Source: Nitrospirota bacterium (lineage in GTDB: Bacteria; Nitrospirota; Thermodesulfovibrionia; Thermodesulfovibrionales; UBA6898). From it: DNA of 64,000 nt. Numbering within the stretch: position 1 is the first letter of the stretch; every line of letters begins with the position of its first letter. The stretch covers positions 119,851 through 183,850 of the forward strand of contig JACRLO010000010.1 in NCBI GenBank assembly GCA_016235245.1. The letters run 5' to 3'. Below the pieces are notes generated by a model. The model was not told where the DNA came from, made no database searches, and saw nothing but the letters and a program-made list of their open reading frames with translations. This document shows positions 52,243 to 62,343 of this stretch, in pieces. The position numbers and the translations under genes are program-made.

Positions 52243-53562
52243 ATGTCAGAGGAATTAATAATAATAGGTGGTGGGCTCGCAGGCTCAGAGGCTGCGTGGC
52301 AGGCAGCCAAGAGGGGTGTAAAGGTGCGCCTGTATGAGATGCGGCCGCAGAAGATGACCGAGGCGCATTCCACATCGAGCCTTGGCGAACTCGTCTGCTC
52401 CAATTCCCTGCGCTCTAACGATCCCCATAGCGGACCCGGTCTCCTGAAAAAAGAACTCTCCATCGCAGGATCTCTTATCATGGAGGCAGCAGAGGCGACA
52501 ACCGTTCCGGCAGGTTCAGCCCTGGCGGTTGACCGGACCCTTTTTGCCCAATACATCACCAGAAAACTTTCAGATGACCCGCATATCACGATCATCAGGG
52601 AAGAAGTCAAAACGCTCCCTGACTCAATCGCCGTTATCGCAACGGGCCCGCTGACCTCCCAATCCATGACCGATGCCTTGGCCGGGCTGACAGGGCAAGA
52701 GTATCTCTACTTTTATGATGCCATTGCTCCGATCATCGATGCCGATTCCATAGACCGCAATAAGGTCTATGCCATGTCGAGGTATGGCAAGGGTGGTGAC
52801 GACTATCTCAACTGCCCAATGAGCAGTGAAGAGTATAAAACGTTCTATCAGGAGATCCTTGCTGCGGAGAAGGTGAATCCGAAGGGCTTTGAAGAAAAGA
52901 TGGTCTTCGAAGGATGTATGCCGATCGAAGTGATGGCCTCGCGGGGCGTCGATACCATGCGATATGGGCCGATGAAGCCTGTTGGCCTGCCTGACCCCAA
53001 AACCGGAAAGGACGCCTATGCTGTTGTGCAGTTGAGGACCGAAAACAGGGAGATGACAGCCTATAATATGGTCGGATTTCAGACACGTCTGACATGGCCT
53101 GAGCAGAAGAGGGTCTTCAGCATGATACCAGGACTTGAGCATGCTGATTTTCTAAGATACGGCAGCATCCACAGAAACACGTTTATCAATGCCCCTGCGC
53201 TCCTTAACAAGGACCTGTCGTTCAGGCAGCGGCCTCATCTTTTTCTTGCCGGACAGATTACCGGCGTTGAGGGATATATCGAATCAACTGCCATGGGTCT
53301 TATTGCCGGGATCAATGCTGCGCTCAAACTGCAGGGCAACACTGCTCCTGAGGTGCCGCATTTCTCGGCGCACGGTGCCCTGATACGGCATATTACAGAA
53401 TCAGAGAGCAGACATTTTCAGCCGAGCAACATTAATTTCGGTCTTTTCCCGCCAACGGAAGGGCTGGCAAGGATGCGGGACAAGAAACTCAAAAGGGCTA
53501 AAACAGCTGAACAGGCGCTTGAGATCTGGAAGAAATATGTCTCGCAGCTGAATGCGGAATGA
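52243..53562 (+). CDS. trmFO: Methylenetetrahydrofolate-tRNA-(uracil-5-)-methyltransferase
   Basis: 439 aa from ATG 52243. FAD-binding start IIIGGGLAGSEAAWQAA, EMRPQKMTEAHSTSSLGELV, GALIRHITESESRHFQPSNI near the C-terminus. Uses folate to make m5U54 in tRNA. First gene of the trmFO-xerC-hslV-hslU cluster, the same order as in Firmicutes and several other phyla. Its stop overlaps the xerC start by 4 bp. Confidence 0.95.
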   Translation: MSEELIIIGGGLAGSEAAWQAAKRGVKVRLYEMRPQKMTEAHSTSSLGELVCSNSLRSNDPHSGPGLLKKELSIAGSLIMEAAEATTVPAGSALAVDRTLFAQYITRKLSDDPHITIIREEVKTLPDSIAVIATGPLTSQSMTDALAGLTGQEYLYFYDAIAPIIDADSIDRNKVYAMSRYGKGGDDYLNCPMSSEEYKTFYQEILAAEKVNPKGFEEKMVFEGCMPIEVMASRGVDTMRYGPMKPVGLPDPKTGKDAYAVVQLRTENREMTAYNMVGFQTRLTWPEQKRVFSMIPGLEHADFLRYGSIHRNTFINAPALLNKDLSFRQRPHLFLAGQITGVEGYIESTAMGLIAGINAALKLQGNTAPEVPHFSAHGALIRHITESESRHFQPSNINFGLFPPTEGLARMRDKKLKRAKTAEQALEIWKKYVSQLNAE

Positions 53563-54440
53563 AGAAGCTGATCGATCAATTCCTCAGGCACCTTGAGCTT
53601 GAGAGGGGAGTTTCGCCGCATACACTCAGGGCCTATAAAAAGGACCTCGAAGAATTTCAGGGGTATGCTGATAAAGAGGCCGCTGATGTTGAGATGATTG
53701 ATGTCCGTGGGTTTGTCGCTCTTCAGATCAAAAACGGTCTTTCAAAGACGACTGCCGGCAGGAGGCTGGCCGCTGTCCGGTCATTTCTCAAATTCCTGAC
53801 CAGGGAAGGGTATCTGAAGTCTAACCCTGCAAAGCTCGTCACAACGCCAAAGGCAGAACAGCATCTCCCCCGGTTTCTTTCGGTTGATGATGTCTTCATG
53901 ATGATCGAAAAGCCTGATACCATGGGTTTTATCAATTCCCGCGACAGGGCAATTCTGGAACTGCTCTATTCGAGCGGGCTTCGTGTTGCAGAGGCAGCAG
54001 GTCTGAACCTGGAAGATGTCAATACGAAAGAGGGGCTGGTAAAAGTGAGAGGCAAAGGGAAGAAAGAGCGCATTGTACCGCTTGGGTCAAAGGCCGTAGA
54101 GGCGATCAAGACCTATATGGTCGAAAAAATATTGCTAAAGAAGAAGAACAAGGCCCTGTTTCTGAACAGGAGCGGCACCCCGCTTTCGGATCGCGGTATT
54201 CGGCGGATCGTCGTGAAGTATGCCCGCCTTATTGGCGTAGCCGGCCAGGTCGGGCCGCATACCATGCGTCATACGTTTGCATCGCATCTTCTGCAGGCGG
54301 GCGCTGATCTTCGCGTCATACAGGAACTGCTTGGCCACTCGTCGCTCTCAACGACGCAGAAATATACCCATACAGATATTGCGCATCTCATGGATATCTA
54401 TGACAAGGCCCATCCTCTCTCATCGGAAGATAATGCCTGA
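53559..54440 (+). CDS. xerC: Tyrosine recombinase XerC
   Basis: 293 aa. N-terminal SAM-like core-binding domain (HLELERGVSPHTLRAYKKDL), catalytic domain with Arg in LYSSGLRVAEAAGLNLED, Lys in VRGKGKKERIVPLG, H-x-x-R in HTMRHTFASHLL, His in LLGHSSLSTTQKYTH with the Tyr nucleophile. All catalytic residues are present. Resolves chromosome dimers at dif. Confidence 0.93.
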   Translation: MKKLIDQFLRHLELERGVSPHTLRAYKKDLEEFQGYADKEAADVEMIDVRGFVALQIKNGLSKTTAGRRLAAVRSFLKFLTREGYLKSNPAKLVTTPKAEQHLPRFLSVDDVFMMIEKPDTMGFINSRDRAILELLYSSGLRVAEAAGLNLEDVNTKEGLVKVRGKGKKERIVPLGSKAVEAIKTYMVEKILLKKKNKALFLNRSGTPLSDRGIRRIVVKYARLIGVAGQVGPHTMRHTFASHLLQAGADLRVIQELLGHSSLSTTQKYTHTDIAHLMDIYDKAHPLSSEDNA

Positions 54441-54475
54441 CGCTCGCCGACCCGTATCGCGCAGGGAAGGGCCCC

Positions 54476-54504
54476 TGAACAGTAATGAAGTTTTGGTATA
54501 TAAT
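54476..54504 (+). promoter_or_regulatory. Candidate sigma-70 promoter of hslVU
   Basis: TGAACA (54476-54481), 17-bp spacer, perfect TATAAT (54499-54504), 38 bp before the hslV ATG and following the xerC gene end by about 35 bp. The -35 is weak. Confidence 0.45.
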
Positions 54505-54542
54505 TCTCTCATTAGAAATATCAGGAAAAATAAGGAGTAATC

Positions 54543-55073
54543 ATGTTCCATGCAACAACCATACTCTGTGTGAGAAAGAATGGAAAAGTTGCCATAGGCG
54601 GCGACGGACAGGTAACGCTCGGCAACACGGTCCTGAAGCAAAATGCAAAGAAAATCCGGAGGATGTACAACGATAACGTAATCGCTGGTTTTGCCGGCGC
54701 CACTGCAGATGCGTTCACGCTCTTTGAAAAGTTCGAGGGCAAGCTTGAGTCCTATCGAGGCAATATCACGCGGGCAGCAGTTGAACTGGCTAAGGACTGG
54801 AGGACAGACCGGATGCTGAGACGGCTCGAGGCCCTGCTGGTGATCGCTGACCGGGAGCATACCTTTATCATTTCAGGCACGGGAGACGTTATCGAACCGG
54901 AAGACGGCATTGCCGCAATCGGTTCAGGCGGGGCCTTTGCACAGGCAGCGGCGCGGGCACTGATCGACAATACAGAACTGAATGCGGAACAGATCATTCA
55001 GAAAGCAATGAAGATCGCCTCAGACATCTGCATCTATACAAACGACAATATAACAATAGAGGAGCTTGCCTGA
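54543..55073 (+). CDS. hslV: HslV peptidase subunit
   Basis: 176 aa. N-terminal threonine hydrolase of the HslUV (ClpYQ) protease. The start [20 protein letters not shown] shows a four-residue propeptide before the catalytic Thr5; [19 protein letters not shown] follows. AAGGAG precedes the ATG. Confidence 0.95.
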   Translation: MFHATTILCVRKNGKVAIGGDGQVTLGNTVLKQNAKKIRRMYNDNVIAGFAGATADAFTLFEKFEGKLESYRGNITRAAVELAKDWRTDRMLRRLEALLVIADREHTFIISGTGDVIEPEDGIAAIGSGGAFAQAAARALIDNTELNAEQIIQKAMKIASDICIYTNDNITIEELA

Positions 55074-55074
55074 T

Positions 55075-56415
55075 ATGGACAGCCTGACACCCAAACATAC
55101 CGTTTCAGAACTCGACAAATATATCATAGGGCAGAATAAGGCCAAGAAGGCTGTTGCTATAGCCCTCAGGAACCGGTGGAGGAGGCAGAGACTTTCGCCG
55201 GAACTCAAGGATGAAGTGCTTCCGAAGAACATTCTGATGATCGGGCCTACCGGAGTCGGAAAGACCGAGATTGCCCGCCGCATATCACGCCTCGCTGCCG
55301 CGCCTTTTATCAAGGTCAAGGCATCCAAGTTTACCGAGGTCGGGTACGTGGGTCGGGATGTTGAGTCCATGATCAGGGATCTGACCGAGATATCGGTGAG
55401 CATGGTAAAGAACGAACACCTCGAGAAAATACGTGAAAAGGCGCGGCAGTTTGCCGAGGAGAGGCTGCTCGACCTGCTGCTTCCTGCTCCGCGCTCGCTT
55501 CGCCTGCCTGAGCAGGAAGAGGAGGACAGGGAAAAGCAGAAAGAGACGCGGGAGCGGCTGAGGGAGCAGCTGCGCAGCGGCAAGCTCGATTCCAGGTCCG
55601 TTGATGTTGAGGTAAAGGAGCGGTCCATGCCGTTTGGCGTAATCTCGAATGTCGGGCTTGAAGACCTCGAGATGAACCTCAAGTCCATGCTCGGGAATCT
55701 CCTGCCTGAAAAGGCAAAGCGGAAGAAGGTGAAGGTGCCTGAGGCCTTTGTGCTGCTTGAGCAGGAGGAGTCCAACCGGCTGATCGATATGGACAAGATT
55801 ACCCAGGAGGCGGTGGAGCGCGTTGAGCAGTCGGGTATTGTTTTTGTCGATGAGATCGACAAGATCGCAAGCAAGGGCAGCGGTCATGGGCCTGACGTAT
55901 CGCGCGAGGGCGTACAGCGGGACCTGCTGCCGATCGTGGAAGGTTCGACAGTGACGACCAACTACGGTCCGGTAAAGACAGAGCATATCCTTTTTGTGGC
56001 CGCCGGCGCATTTCATATTGCAAAGCCTTCTGATCTGATACCCGAGCTTCAGGGAAGGTTCCCTATCCGCGTTGAGCTTGAGGCGCTCGGCAAGGACGAT
56101 TTTGTCCGGATCTTGACCGAGCCGAATAACGCGCTGGTAAAGCAGTATATCGCACTCCTTGCTACAGAGGAAGTGTCGATTGATTTTGCAAAAGATGCGA
56201 TCGAAGAAATAGCGGAGATCGCCGCTCTGGTCAACGACAAGACAGAAAATATCGGGGCGAGAAGACTCCATACGATACTTGAGAAGCTCCTTGAAGATGT
56301 CTCCTTTGATGCGCCGGAGAAGAAGGGGTCGACTGTCCTGATCGACAGGGCATATGTGAAGGATAAACTTGGCGATATTGTGAAGGATGAGGATTTGAGC
56401 AGGTATATCCTTTGA
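55075..56415 (+). CDS. hslU: HslU ATPase subunit
   Basis: 446 aa from ATG 55075 (GGAG 10 bp upstream). AAA+ Walker [16 protein letters not shown], Walker [12 protein letters not shown], sensor and C-terminal tail (EDLSRYIL) that docks HslV. The I domain (about 110-240) is present. Unfolds substrates for HslV. Confidence 0.95.
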   Translation: MDSLTPKHTVSELDKYIIGQNKAKKAVAIALRNRWRRQRLSPELKDEVLPKNILMIGPTGVGKTEIARRISRLAAAPFIKVKASKFTEVGYVGRDVESMIRDLTEISVSMVKNEHLEKIREKARQFAEERLLDLLLPAPRSLRLPEQEEEDREKQKETRERLREQLRSGKLDSRSVDVEVKERSMPFGVISNVGLEDLEMNLKSMLGNLLPEKAKRKKVKVPEAFVLLEQEESNRLIDMDKITQEAVERVEQSGIVFVDEIDKIASKGSGHGPDVSREGVQRDLLPIVEGSTVTTNYGPVKTEHILFVAAGAFHIAKPSDLIPELQGRFPIRVELEALGKDDFVRILTEPNNALVKQYIALLATEEVSIDFAKDAIEEIAEIAALVNDKTENIGARRLHTILEKLLEDVSFDAPEKKGSTVLIDRAYVKDKLGDIVKDEDLSRYIL

Positions 56416-56448
56416 GATAGTACACACACAAGATGGAGAATAATAATT

Positions 56449-57225
56449 ATGAGTAACTCCCCCCAACCCCCTCTTAATTTAAGAGCCAACAGTAGGCTGG
56501 ACGGAGCCGGGGGCGAGGGGGAGTTATGGAAAAACCGTGTCCTGTGCTTTGCACTCTGCAGTCTGCTTCTTGTCTTTTTCACTTCCTGTTCATCGCCCCG
56601 TCATTCAGCGCGGCAGGAACCTGTTCTTCAGGATTTGCCTGGCGGTCCGGTCGAGGTCGTTGCCTCGTGGTATGGTTCTGACTTTCACGGCAAACCGACC
56701 TCTTCCGGCCAGATATTCGACATGCATCTGCATACCTGCGCGCACAAACAGTATCCCTTTGGCACAAAGCTCAAGGTCACGCACAAAACAAACAATAAAT
56801 CGGTTGAATGCGTTGTGAATGATCGCGGTCCGTTCGTAAAAGGACGCGACTTGGATCTGTCCTATGCGGCGGCAAAGCAGATCGATCTTGTAGGCCCGGG
56901 CATTGCGCTGGTGCTGCTCGAAATACAGGGCAGAGACGCATCATATATTAAGCCGGTGCGGGTACAGTCGTCCGACAGGAAGGGCAGCCCTTTTGCCATA
57001 CAGGTCGGATCATTTACGGACAGTATCAATGCAGTCAGGCTCAAGGTTGGACTCAGGCTCAAAGAGGTTAATGCCTATATCCAGGAAACTGAGGTCAAGG
57101 GTGTAACCTACTACCGCGTAAGGGTCGGGAACTTTGATCAGTTCAGCCAGGCAATGGAAACTGCCGAACAACTGGGACAGGAAGGCTATCCCGCGCTTAT
57201 TGTCAAGGCTGATCTGAAGATGTAA
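56449..57225 (+). CDS. rlpA: RlpA-like lipoprotein with SPOR domain
   Basis: 258 aa. The first about 26 residues come from a palindromic repeat element (see 56455-56525), then a lipobox (LLLVFFTSC), a double-psi beta-barrel RlpA domain (VASWYGSDFHGKPTSSGQIF, then NDRGPFVKGRDLDLSYAAAK) and a C-terminal SPOR domain (PFAIQVGSFTDSINAVRLKV). Probably a septal/peptidoglycan-associated lytic transglycosylase. Confidence 0.86.
   Translation: MSNSPQPPLNLRANSRLDGAGGEGELWKNRVLCFALCSLLLVFFTSCSSPRHSARQEPVLQDLPGGPVEVVASWYGSDFHGKPTSSGQIFDMHLHTCAHKQYPFGTKLKVTHKTNNKSVECVVNDRGPFVKGRDLDLSYAAAKQIDLVGPGIALVLLEIQGRDASYIKPVRVQSSDRKGSPFAIQVGSFTDSINAVRLKVGLRLKEVNAYIQETEVKGVTYYRVRVGNFDQFSQAMETAEQLGQEGYPALIVKADLKM
56455..56525. 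repeat. Nested palindromic element inside the rlpA start
   Basis: Outer arms AACTCCCCCCAACCCCC (56455-56471) and GGGGGCGAGGGGGAGTT (56509-56525) pair at 14 of 17 positions; an inner perfect palindrome CTCTTAATTTAAGAG is at 56471-56485. The whole resembles a short MITE- or REP-like dispersed element. It supplies codons 3-26 of rlpA. Confidence 0.6.
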
Positions 57226-57320
57226 TGTTCAGTAGTCCGCTTCACTCTCGATTATTGTCAATCAGTCTTGCCAAAATCAATGCCAATGAAAAGGCGGGTA
57301 AAGAAATGATATAATTATTC

Positions 57321-59993
57321 ATGGTATTCAAACCAAGATGGCTTATATGTATGGTTTGTTGTGTTTTAGTTTTTTTTGCCTTTTATCCTGCCTGGGTATT
57401 TTCAGCCGAAAAGCATAATCACATAAAGATAGGTGTTCTGGCCTTCAGAGGCGAGGAGCATGCCATACACATATGGAAGCCCACCGCAGAATATCTTTCT
57501 TCCAGAATCCCTGGCCATGTGTTTTCTATTGTACCTCTTGATTTTCACAAAATTAATTCAGCAGTCAGCAGGGGGGAAGTAGATTTTATTCTTGCAAACT
57601 CTTCTATCTATGTTGAGCTGGAAACCCTGTATGGCATCAGCAGGATAGCTACAATGAAGAAAAAGGCCGATACTGACGAAGGATATACGACATCTTTCGG
57701 CGGAGTCATCTTTACAAGGGCTGACAGAAAAGATATCCAATCATTAAAAGATCTAAAGGGAAAATCATTCGTAGCCGTTGATGAGACATCGCTTGGAGGA
57801 TGGCGCGTGGCCTGGCGGGAGTTAAAAGAACAGGGAATTGATCCCTATCGTAATCTGGCCTCACTGTCTTTTATGGGTACACATGATGCTGCAGTATTTG
57901 CGGTAAAGGACAAGAAGGCGGATGTCGGAACAGTCAGGACTGATGTGCTTGAGTCTTTACAGCAGAGTAAGCGTATTGAGATTAAAGAATTTCGGATACT
58001 TAACAGGCAGAAGAATGACAGATTTCCATTTGCCTTAAGTACGCGTCTTTATCCTGAATGGCCCTTTGCCAAGGTCAGGCATACATCAACCGAGCTCTCG
58101 CAGCAAGTGGCTGTCGCACTGATGACTCTTCCTGCTCAGAGCGAGGCGGCACGAGTTTCAGAAATAACCGGCTGGACCATTCCTCTTGATTATGTAACCG
58201 TGCATGAACTCCTTAAGGAACTTCGGCTTGCCCCTTATAGTAATTATGGAAAGATAACCTTCAAACAGGCACTAAGTCAGTACTGGTATGTGGTAGTAAT
58301 TGTTATTGTGTTTATCTTTGCTGCAACGGGCGTAACTATTTATGTGTCTCATTTGAACACGGGACTCAGGCAGGCTAAAAAGGAGATTGAAGCGACGCAA
58401 AGAAGTCTGGAACAAAAAGTAGATGAAAGGACAAAAGACCTCAGGTCAATAAATGAAAAACTGGAAAAGGAGATCATACAGCGCAGACAGGCTGAAGTAG
58501 CACTGAGGGAGTCAGAGCGGCGTTTCAGGGTGACGCTTGAAGGCGCAAATCTCATAGCTCTCCAGCTGGATATGGAGGGCAGGATTATTTTTGCAAATGA
58601 CTACCTTGCAAATCTTACGAACTGGAATCTCGATGATATTACCGGGCATAACTGGTTTGATCTATTCATCCCCGAGAACACAAGAACAGCCATGCTGCAG
58701 CTTCATCATCAAAATACCTCAGGGGAAATAGTTGGTGAGTGTGTAAACGAAATTGTGACAAGGCAGGGCAGCAAACTGCTCATATCATGGACAAATTCGA
58801 GGTTGCTCGATGAGGCCGGTCATAGTATAGGCATCACCTCACTCGGCATGGACATTACACAAAGACAGCAGATAGAAGAGTACGTTCTGAAGAACCAGAA
58901 ACTGGAGGCTATCGGCACGTTGGCAGGAGGTATTGCACATGATTTCAACAATCTGCTGCAGGGTATCTTCGGTTTTATTGCCATGGCAAAGTTCAACGTG
59001 GACAAAAATGGAAAGGCCCATGATTTTCTCGATCAGGCTGAATCATCCCTCGGCATCGCAACAAATCTTACAAATCAGTTGCTGACATTTGCAAAGGGAG
59101 GAAAGCCTGTTAAAAAAGTCCTTGCGATTGAAGCGATAGTAAAAAATGCAGCTGACTTGGGTCTTAGCGGATCGCAGTCTGATTACACCATGGTGTTTGA
59201 CGATTATCTCTGGCATATAGAGGCTGATGAAGGCCAGATTGGACAGGTGATTCAAAACCTTGTTATCAATGCAGATGATTCTATGCAGCAGGGCGGGACG
59301 ATTACCATTTCAGCACGGAATGTGATGCACAGTATGCCCAATTCACCGCAGACGAAGTTTGTGAAAATAAGCATAGAAGATTGCGGATGCGGCATCTCTG
59401 AAGACGATCTGAAGAAGATATTTGATCCCTATTTTACCACTAAGAAGAAGGGAACTGGGCTTGGGCTTTCGACGACATATTCAATTGTGAGAAATCATGG
59501 AGGCATGATAGAAGTTGAATCCGTCCTTGGAAAAGGCACTTCGTTTTACGTATATTTGCCTGCAACGGCGGATGACAGAGTCCCGAATGAATTGACTGCC
59601 GAAAAAAAGGAAAGCAAGGTGAAAGGGAAAATCCTTGTTATGGATGATGATGAAATGGTGCAGAGGATTTCCTGCAGTATGCTGCAGACATTGGGGCATG
59701 AAGTAGAGCTTGCAAAAGATGGAGATGAAGCAATCGCCAGATATAGTGAAGCTATGCGAGATGGAGACCCTTTTGCCCTGGTAATTCTTGATTTGACAAT
59801 CCGTGGCGGGATGGGAGGTGCTGAGACAAATAAGAGACTTCATGAGATTGACCCTCATGTGAAAACCATAATTTCGAGCGGATATTCTGATGATTCCACT
59901 GTATCAAAATTCAAGGAACACGGTTTTCAAGGGTATCTGAAAAAACCCTATAAGTTTACCGATCTGGAAGAAAAGCTTGCCTCTTTGTTATAG
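57321..59993 (+). CDS. PhnD-like-sensor hybrid histidine kinase with receiver
   Basis: 890 aa. Signal/anchor region (MVCCVLVFFAFYPAWVFSA), a PhnD-like periplasmic binding domain (about 35-285; HIKIGVLAFRGEEHAIHIWK), a TM helix (about 325-345), coiled coil, PAS domain (about 395-515), HisKA with GGIAHDFNNLLQGIFGF (His540), HATPase (GTGLGLSTTYSIV), then a receiver domain (ILVMDDDEMVQRIS, Asp824). Phosphonate/phosphite-type binding domains suggest sensing of small oxyanions. A TATAAT (57311-57316) precedes the start closely. Confidence 0.88.
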   Translation: MVFKPRWLICMVCCVLVFFAFYPAWVFSAEKHNHIKIGVLAFRGEEHAIHIWKPTAEYLSSRIPGHVFSIVPLDFHKINSAVSRGEVDFILANSSIYVELETLYGISRIATMKKKADTDEGYTTSFGGVIFTRADRKDIQSLKDLKGKSFVAVDETSLGGWRVAWRELKEQGIDPYRNLASLSFMGTHDAAVFAVKDKKADVGTVRTDVLESLQQSKRIEIKEFRILNRQKNDRFPFALSTRLYPEWPFAKVRHTSTELSQQVAVALMTLPAQSEAARVSEITGWTIPLDYVTVHELLKELRLAPYSNYGKITFKQALSQYWYVVVIVIVFIFAATGVTIYVSHLNTGLRQAKKEIEATQRSLEQKVDERTKDLRSINEKLEKEIIQRRQAEVALRESERRFRVTLEGANLIALQLDMEGRIIFANDYLANLTNWNLDDITGHNWFDLFIPENTRTAMLQLHHQNTSGEIVGECVNEIVTRQGSKLLISWTNSRLLDEAGHSIGITSLGMDITQRQQIEEYVLKNQKLEAIGTLAGGIAHDFNNLLQGIFGFIAMAKFNVDKNGKAHDFLDQAESSLGIATNLTNQLLTFAKGGKPVKKVLAIEAIVKNAADLGLSGSQSDYTMVFDDYLWHIEADEGQIGQVIQNLVINADDSMQQGGTITISARNVMHSMPNSPQTKFVKISIEDCGCGISEDDLKKIFDPYFTTKKKGTGLGLSTTYSIVRNHGGMIEVESVLGKGTSFYVYLPATADDRVPNELTAEKKESKVKGKILVMDDDEMVQRISCSMLQTLGHEVELAKDGDEAIARYSEAMRDGDPFALVILDLTIRGGMGGAETNKRLHEIDPHVKTIISSGYSDDSTVSKFKEHGFQGYLKKPYKFTDLEEKLASLL

Positions 59994-60029
59994 ACACTCT
60001 CTATCAATAATGCCCCTGGAGCAGGTCCC

Positions 60030-61688
60030 CTAACTGATATCGTCCAAAGCCGACAGGCTGGCCTCGACTGCCTTTATTGCATCAATAGCCGAACTCGTTA
60101 TCCCGCCTGCATAACCTGAGCCTTCACCAATGGGATAGAGGTTCCTGACCGCCACTGACTCATAATTCTCCCCGCGCGGTATTCTGACTGGGGAGGAAGT
60201 TCTGGTTTCTGTCCCCAGCAGAATCGCCTGCTCCGAAACAAATAAGGGATAATCCGTTTTCCATGTATTGAACGCTGCCAACAGCGTCTCGTTTATAAAT
60301 TTTGGGAGAATGCCATGCATATTAACCGCGGTCGCTCCCATCTTGAAAGAATTGCTGTTTAGGCTGTCGGATACCTTTTTATATAAGAAATCGATCAGAT
60401 TCTGTGCTGGTGCTTTCCAATTTCCTCCTGCCTCAAAGGCCCTCCGCTCTATATCTTTTTGAAATTCAATCCCTGCCAGGGGATGGGGCGATCCATAGTC
60501 ATCAGTATGACAGGTCACCACAAGCGCGGAATTTGAAAATGGTGATGACCGTTGAGAGTAGCTCATGCCGTTTACAACCATCATGCCCTGTTCAGATGAA
60601 GCATTTATGACTTCACCTCCTGGGCACATGCAGAAGGTATAGACACCTCGTCGTATTTTTCGATCGGTATAGGTAAAAGAATACGTTGCATTCCCAAGTG
60701 CAGGATTGTCCATATATTTCTCGCCGTACCGAATACGATTAATCAGTTCTGTCGGATGCTCTACTCTCAGGCCGACAGAAATGGGCTTTTGTTCAAGGAG
60801 GACACCGCTACGGAACATCATCTCAAAGGTATCCCGCGCAGAATGCCCCAGCGCAAGATAGATGATGGATGAACGATATTCTGCAGTTCCATTGATAACT
60901 ACGCCTGAGGCCATGCCGTTTGACAGAAGTATATCAGTCATCCTGGAACTGTACTGTATTTCTCCGCCTCTTTCGAGAATATAGTTTCTGATATTGCGGA
61001 CTATCTTGCAGAGCAGGTCCGTCCCCAAATGGGGCTTGCCGACATACCGGATTTCTTCAGGCGCGCCAAATTTTATAAACGTATCCAGCACCCTGTCTGC
61101 ATAATACGAATTCTTTGTCCTGGCAAACAGCTTTCCGTCAGAGTATGAGCCGGCACCACCTTCACCGAATTGGATGTTGGATTCAGGGTCCAGCGTCCGT
61201 AGTTTCATAAACCTTTGAACATCAATGGAGCGCTCTTCTATTTTTTTGCCCCGTTCAAATATCCGGGGTTTTATCCCATATTCGATAAGCTCAAGGGCTG
61301 CGAACATGCCTGCAGGACCGAAACCTATAATGATAGGGCTCTCAGTAAGCTTTATTGATGTTTTCGGCAATGATAGGTGTTTCGTGTACACAGGAAGGTT
61401 TTCGCTATTGTCAAAGCTCTCAGGAGTTCGTACTGCTATTGACATACGGTAATAGAACTGGTCCTTATTGCTGATATCCAGAGACTTGCTGAGTATGGTA
61501 ATGAATTGTATGTCTTTTTCTGAAATGTTCAGCTTTTGTGCCGCAGCCGAAACATATTCATCTGTCACGTCTCTTTCAAACGGTATTTTTAAATTGCGTA
61601 CGATTAAATCCAAAAAACCTCCCTGCGGATCTGTCAGGTATTTCTGTCTGCCGCGTTGCAACATACGAGTCTGCCTGCTTTCTGACAC
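60030..61688 (-). CDS. FAD-dependent oxidoreductase (COG2509-type)
   Basis: 552 aa. N-terminal 105-residue domain then Rossmann motif IIIGFGPAGMFAALELIEYG, PRIFERGKKIEERSID, YALGHSARDTFEMMF-like, and a C-terminal GEGSGYAGGITSSAIDAIKA. This matches the uncharacterised NAD(FAD)-utilising dehydrogenase family. Start GTG 61688 is uncertain; ATG 61664 is an alternative. Divergent from pdaD. Confidence 0.85.
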   Translation of the reverse strand: MSESRQTRMLQRGRQKYLTDPQGGFLDLIVRNLKIPFERDVTDEYVSAAAQKLNISEKDIQFITILSKSLDISNKDQFYYRMSIAVRTPESFDNSENLPVYTKHLSLPKTSIKLTESPIIIGFGPAGMFAALELIEYGIKPRIFERGKKIEERSIDVQRFMKLRTLDPESNIQFGEGGAGSYSDGKLFARTKNSYYADRVLDTFIKFGAPEEIRYVGKPHLGTDLLCKIVRNIRNYILERGGEIQYSSRMTDILLSNGMASGVVINGTAEYRSSIIYLALGHSARDTFEMMFRSGVLLEQKPISVGLRVEHPTELINRIRYGEKYMDNPALGNATYSFTYTDRKIRRGVYTFCMCPGGEVINASSEQGMMVVNGMSYSQRSSPFSNSALVVTCHTDDYGSPHPLAGIEFQKDIERRAFEAGGNWKAPAQNLIDFLYKKVSDSLNSNSFKMGATAVNMHGILPKFINETLLAAFNTWKTDYPLFVSEQAILLGTETRTSSPVRIPRGENYESVAVRNLYPIGEGSGYAGGITSSAIDAIKAVEASLSALDDIS

Positions 61689-61797
61689 TTAGTAAGGCCT
61701 GACATTGACATTGTTATAGGATGCATTTTATCATTTAGGATAAGCAATTAAATCTGCCTTGTCGTATAAATTATTTCTGAAACAGGAGGATGAAAGA

Positions 61798-62343
61798 ATG
61801 ACCCCAAAAAAAGTTTTCTTTACGAAAGGGGTGGGCGTACATAAAGACAAATTATCATCCTTCGAGGTTGCATTAAGAAATGCAGGCATTGAGAAGTGTA
61901 ATCTTGTTTATGTGTCCAGCATATTTCCGCCTGCGTGCAAGATTCTGACAAAGGCTGCAGGTGTAAAACAGCTCGATCCTGGGCAAATTACGTACTGCGT
62001 AATGTCCCGCAATGAGACGAATGAACCGAACCGTCTTATTTCTGCTGCAGTCGGTTTTGCCATGCCTACGGACTTTGCCAACTACGGGTATCTCTCTGAA
62101 CATCATGCCTGCGGTGAAAAAGCGGTTGTTTCCGGTGAATATGCAGAAGACCTCGCAGCGACGATGCTTGCCACAACACTCGATATTCCCTTTGATGCTG
62201 ATCAGGCCTGGAATGAGCGCAAACAGGTGTATACGGCAAGCGGACATATCTTCAAGACCCAGAATATCTGCCAGTCTGCAGAGGGGAATAAAGATGGTCT
62301 CTGGACCACGGTATTAGCTACAGCAGTTTTTATTATGGAATAA
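61798..62343 (+). CDS. pdaD: Pyruvoyl-dependent arginine decarboxylase
   Basis: 181 aa from ATG 61798, AGGAGG upstream. The self-cleavage site VYVSSIFPP (Ser40-Ser41) generates the pyruvoyl group; the [10 protein letters not shown] start and [20 protein letters not shown] are also conserved. Converts arginine to agmatine. Agmatinase starts 0 bp after its stop. Confidence 0.93.
   Translation: MTPKKVFFTKGVGVHKDKLSSFEVALRNAGIEKCNLVYVSSIFPPACKILTKAAGVKQLDPGQITYCVMSRNETNEPNRLISAAVGFAMPTDFANYGYLSEHHACGEKAVVSGEYAEDLAATMLATTLDIPFDADQAWNERKQVYTASGHIFKTQNICQSAEGNKDGLWTTVLATAVFIME

Noticed and set aside
55285-56466. Long antisense reading frame opposite hslU (393 codons)
   Set aside because: Fully overlaps the highly conserved hslU; composition is antisense-like and no motif is present.
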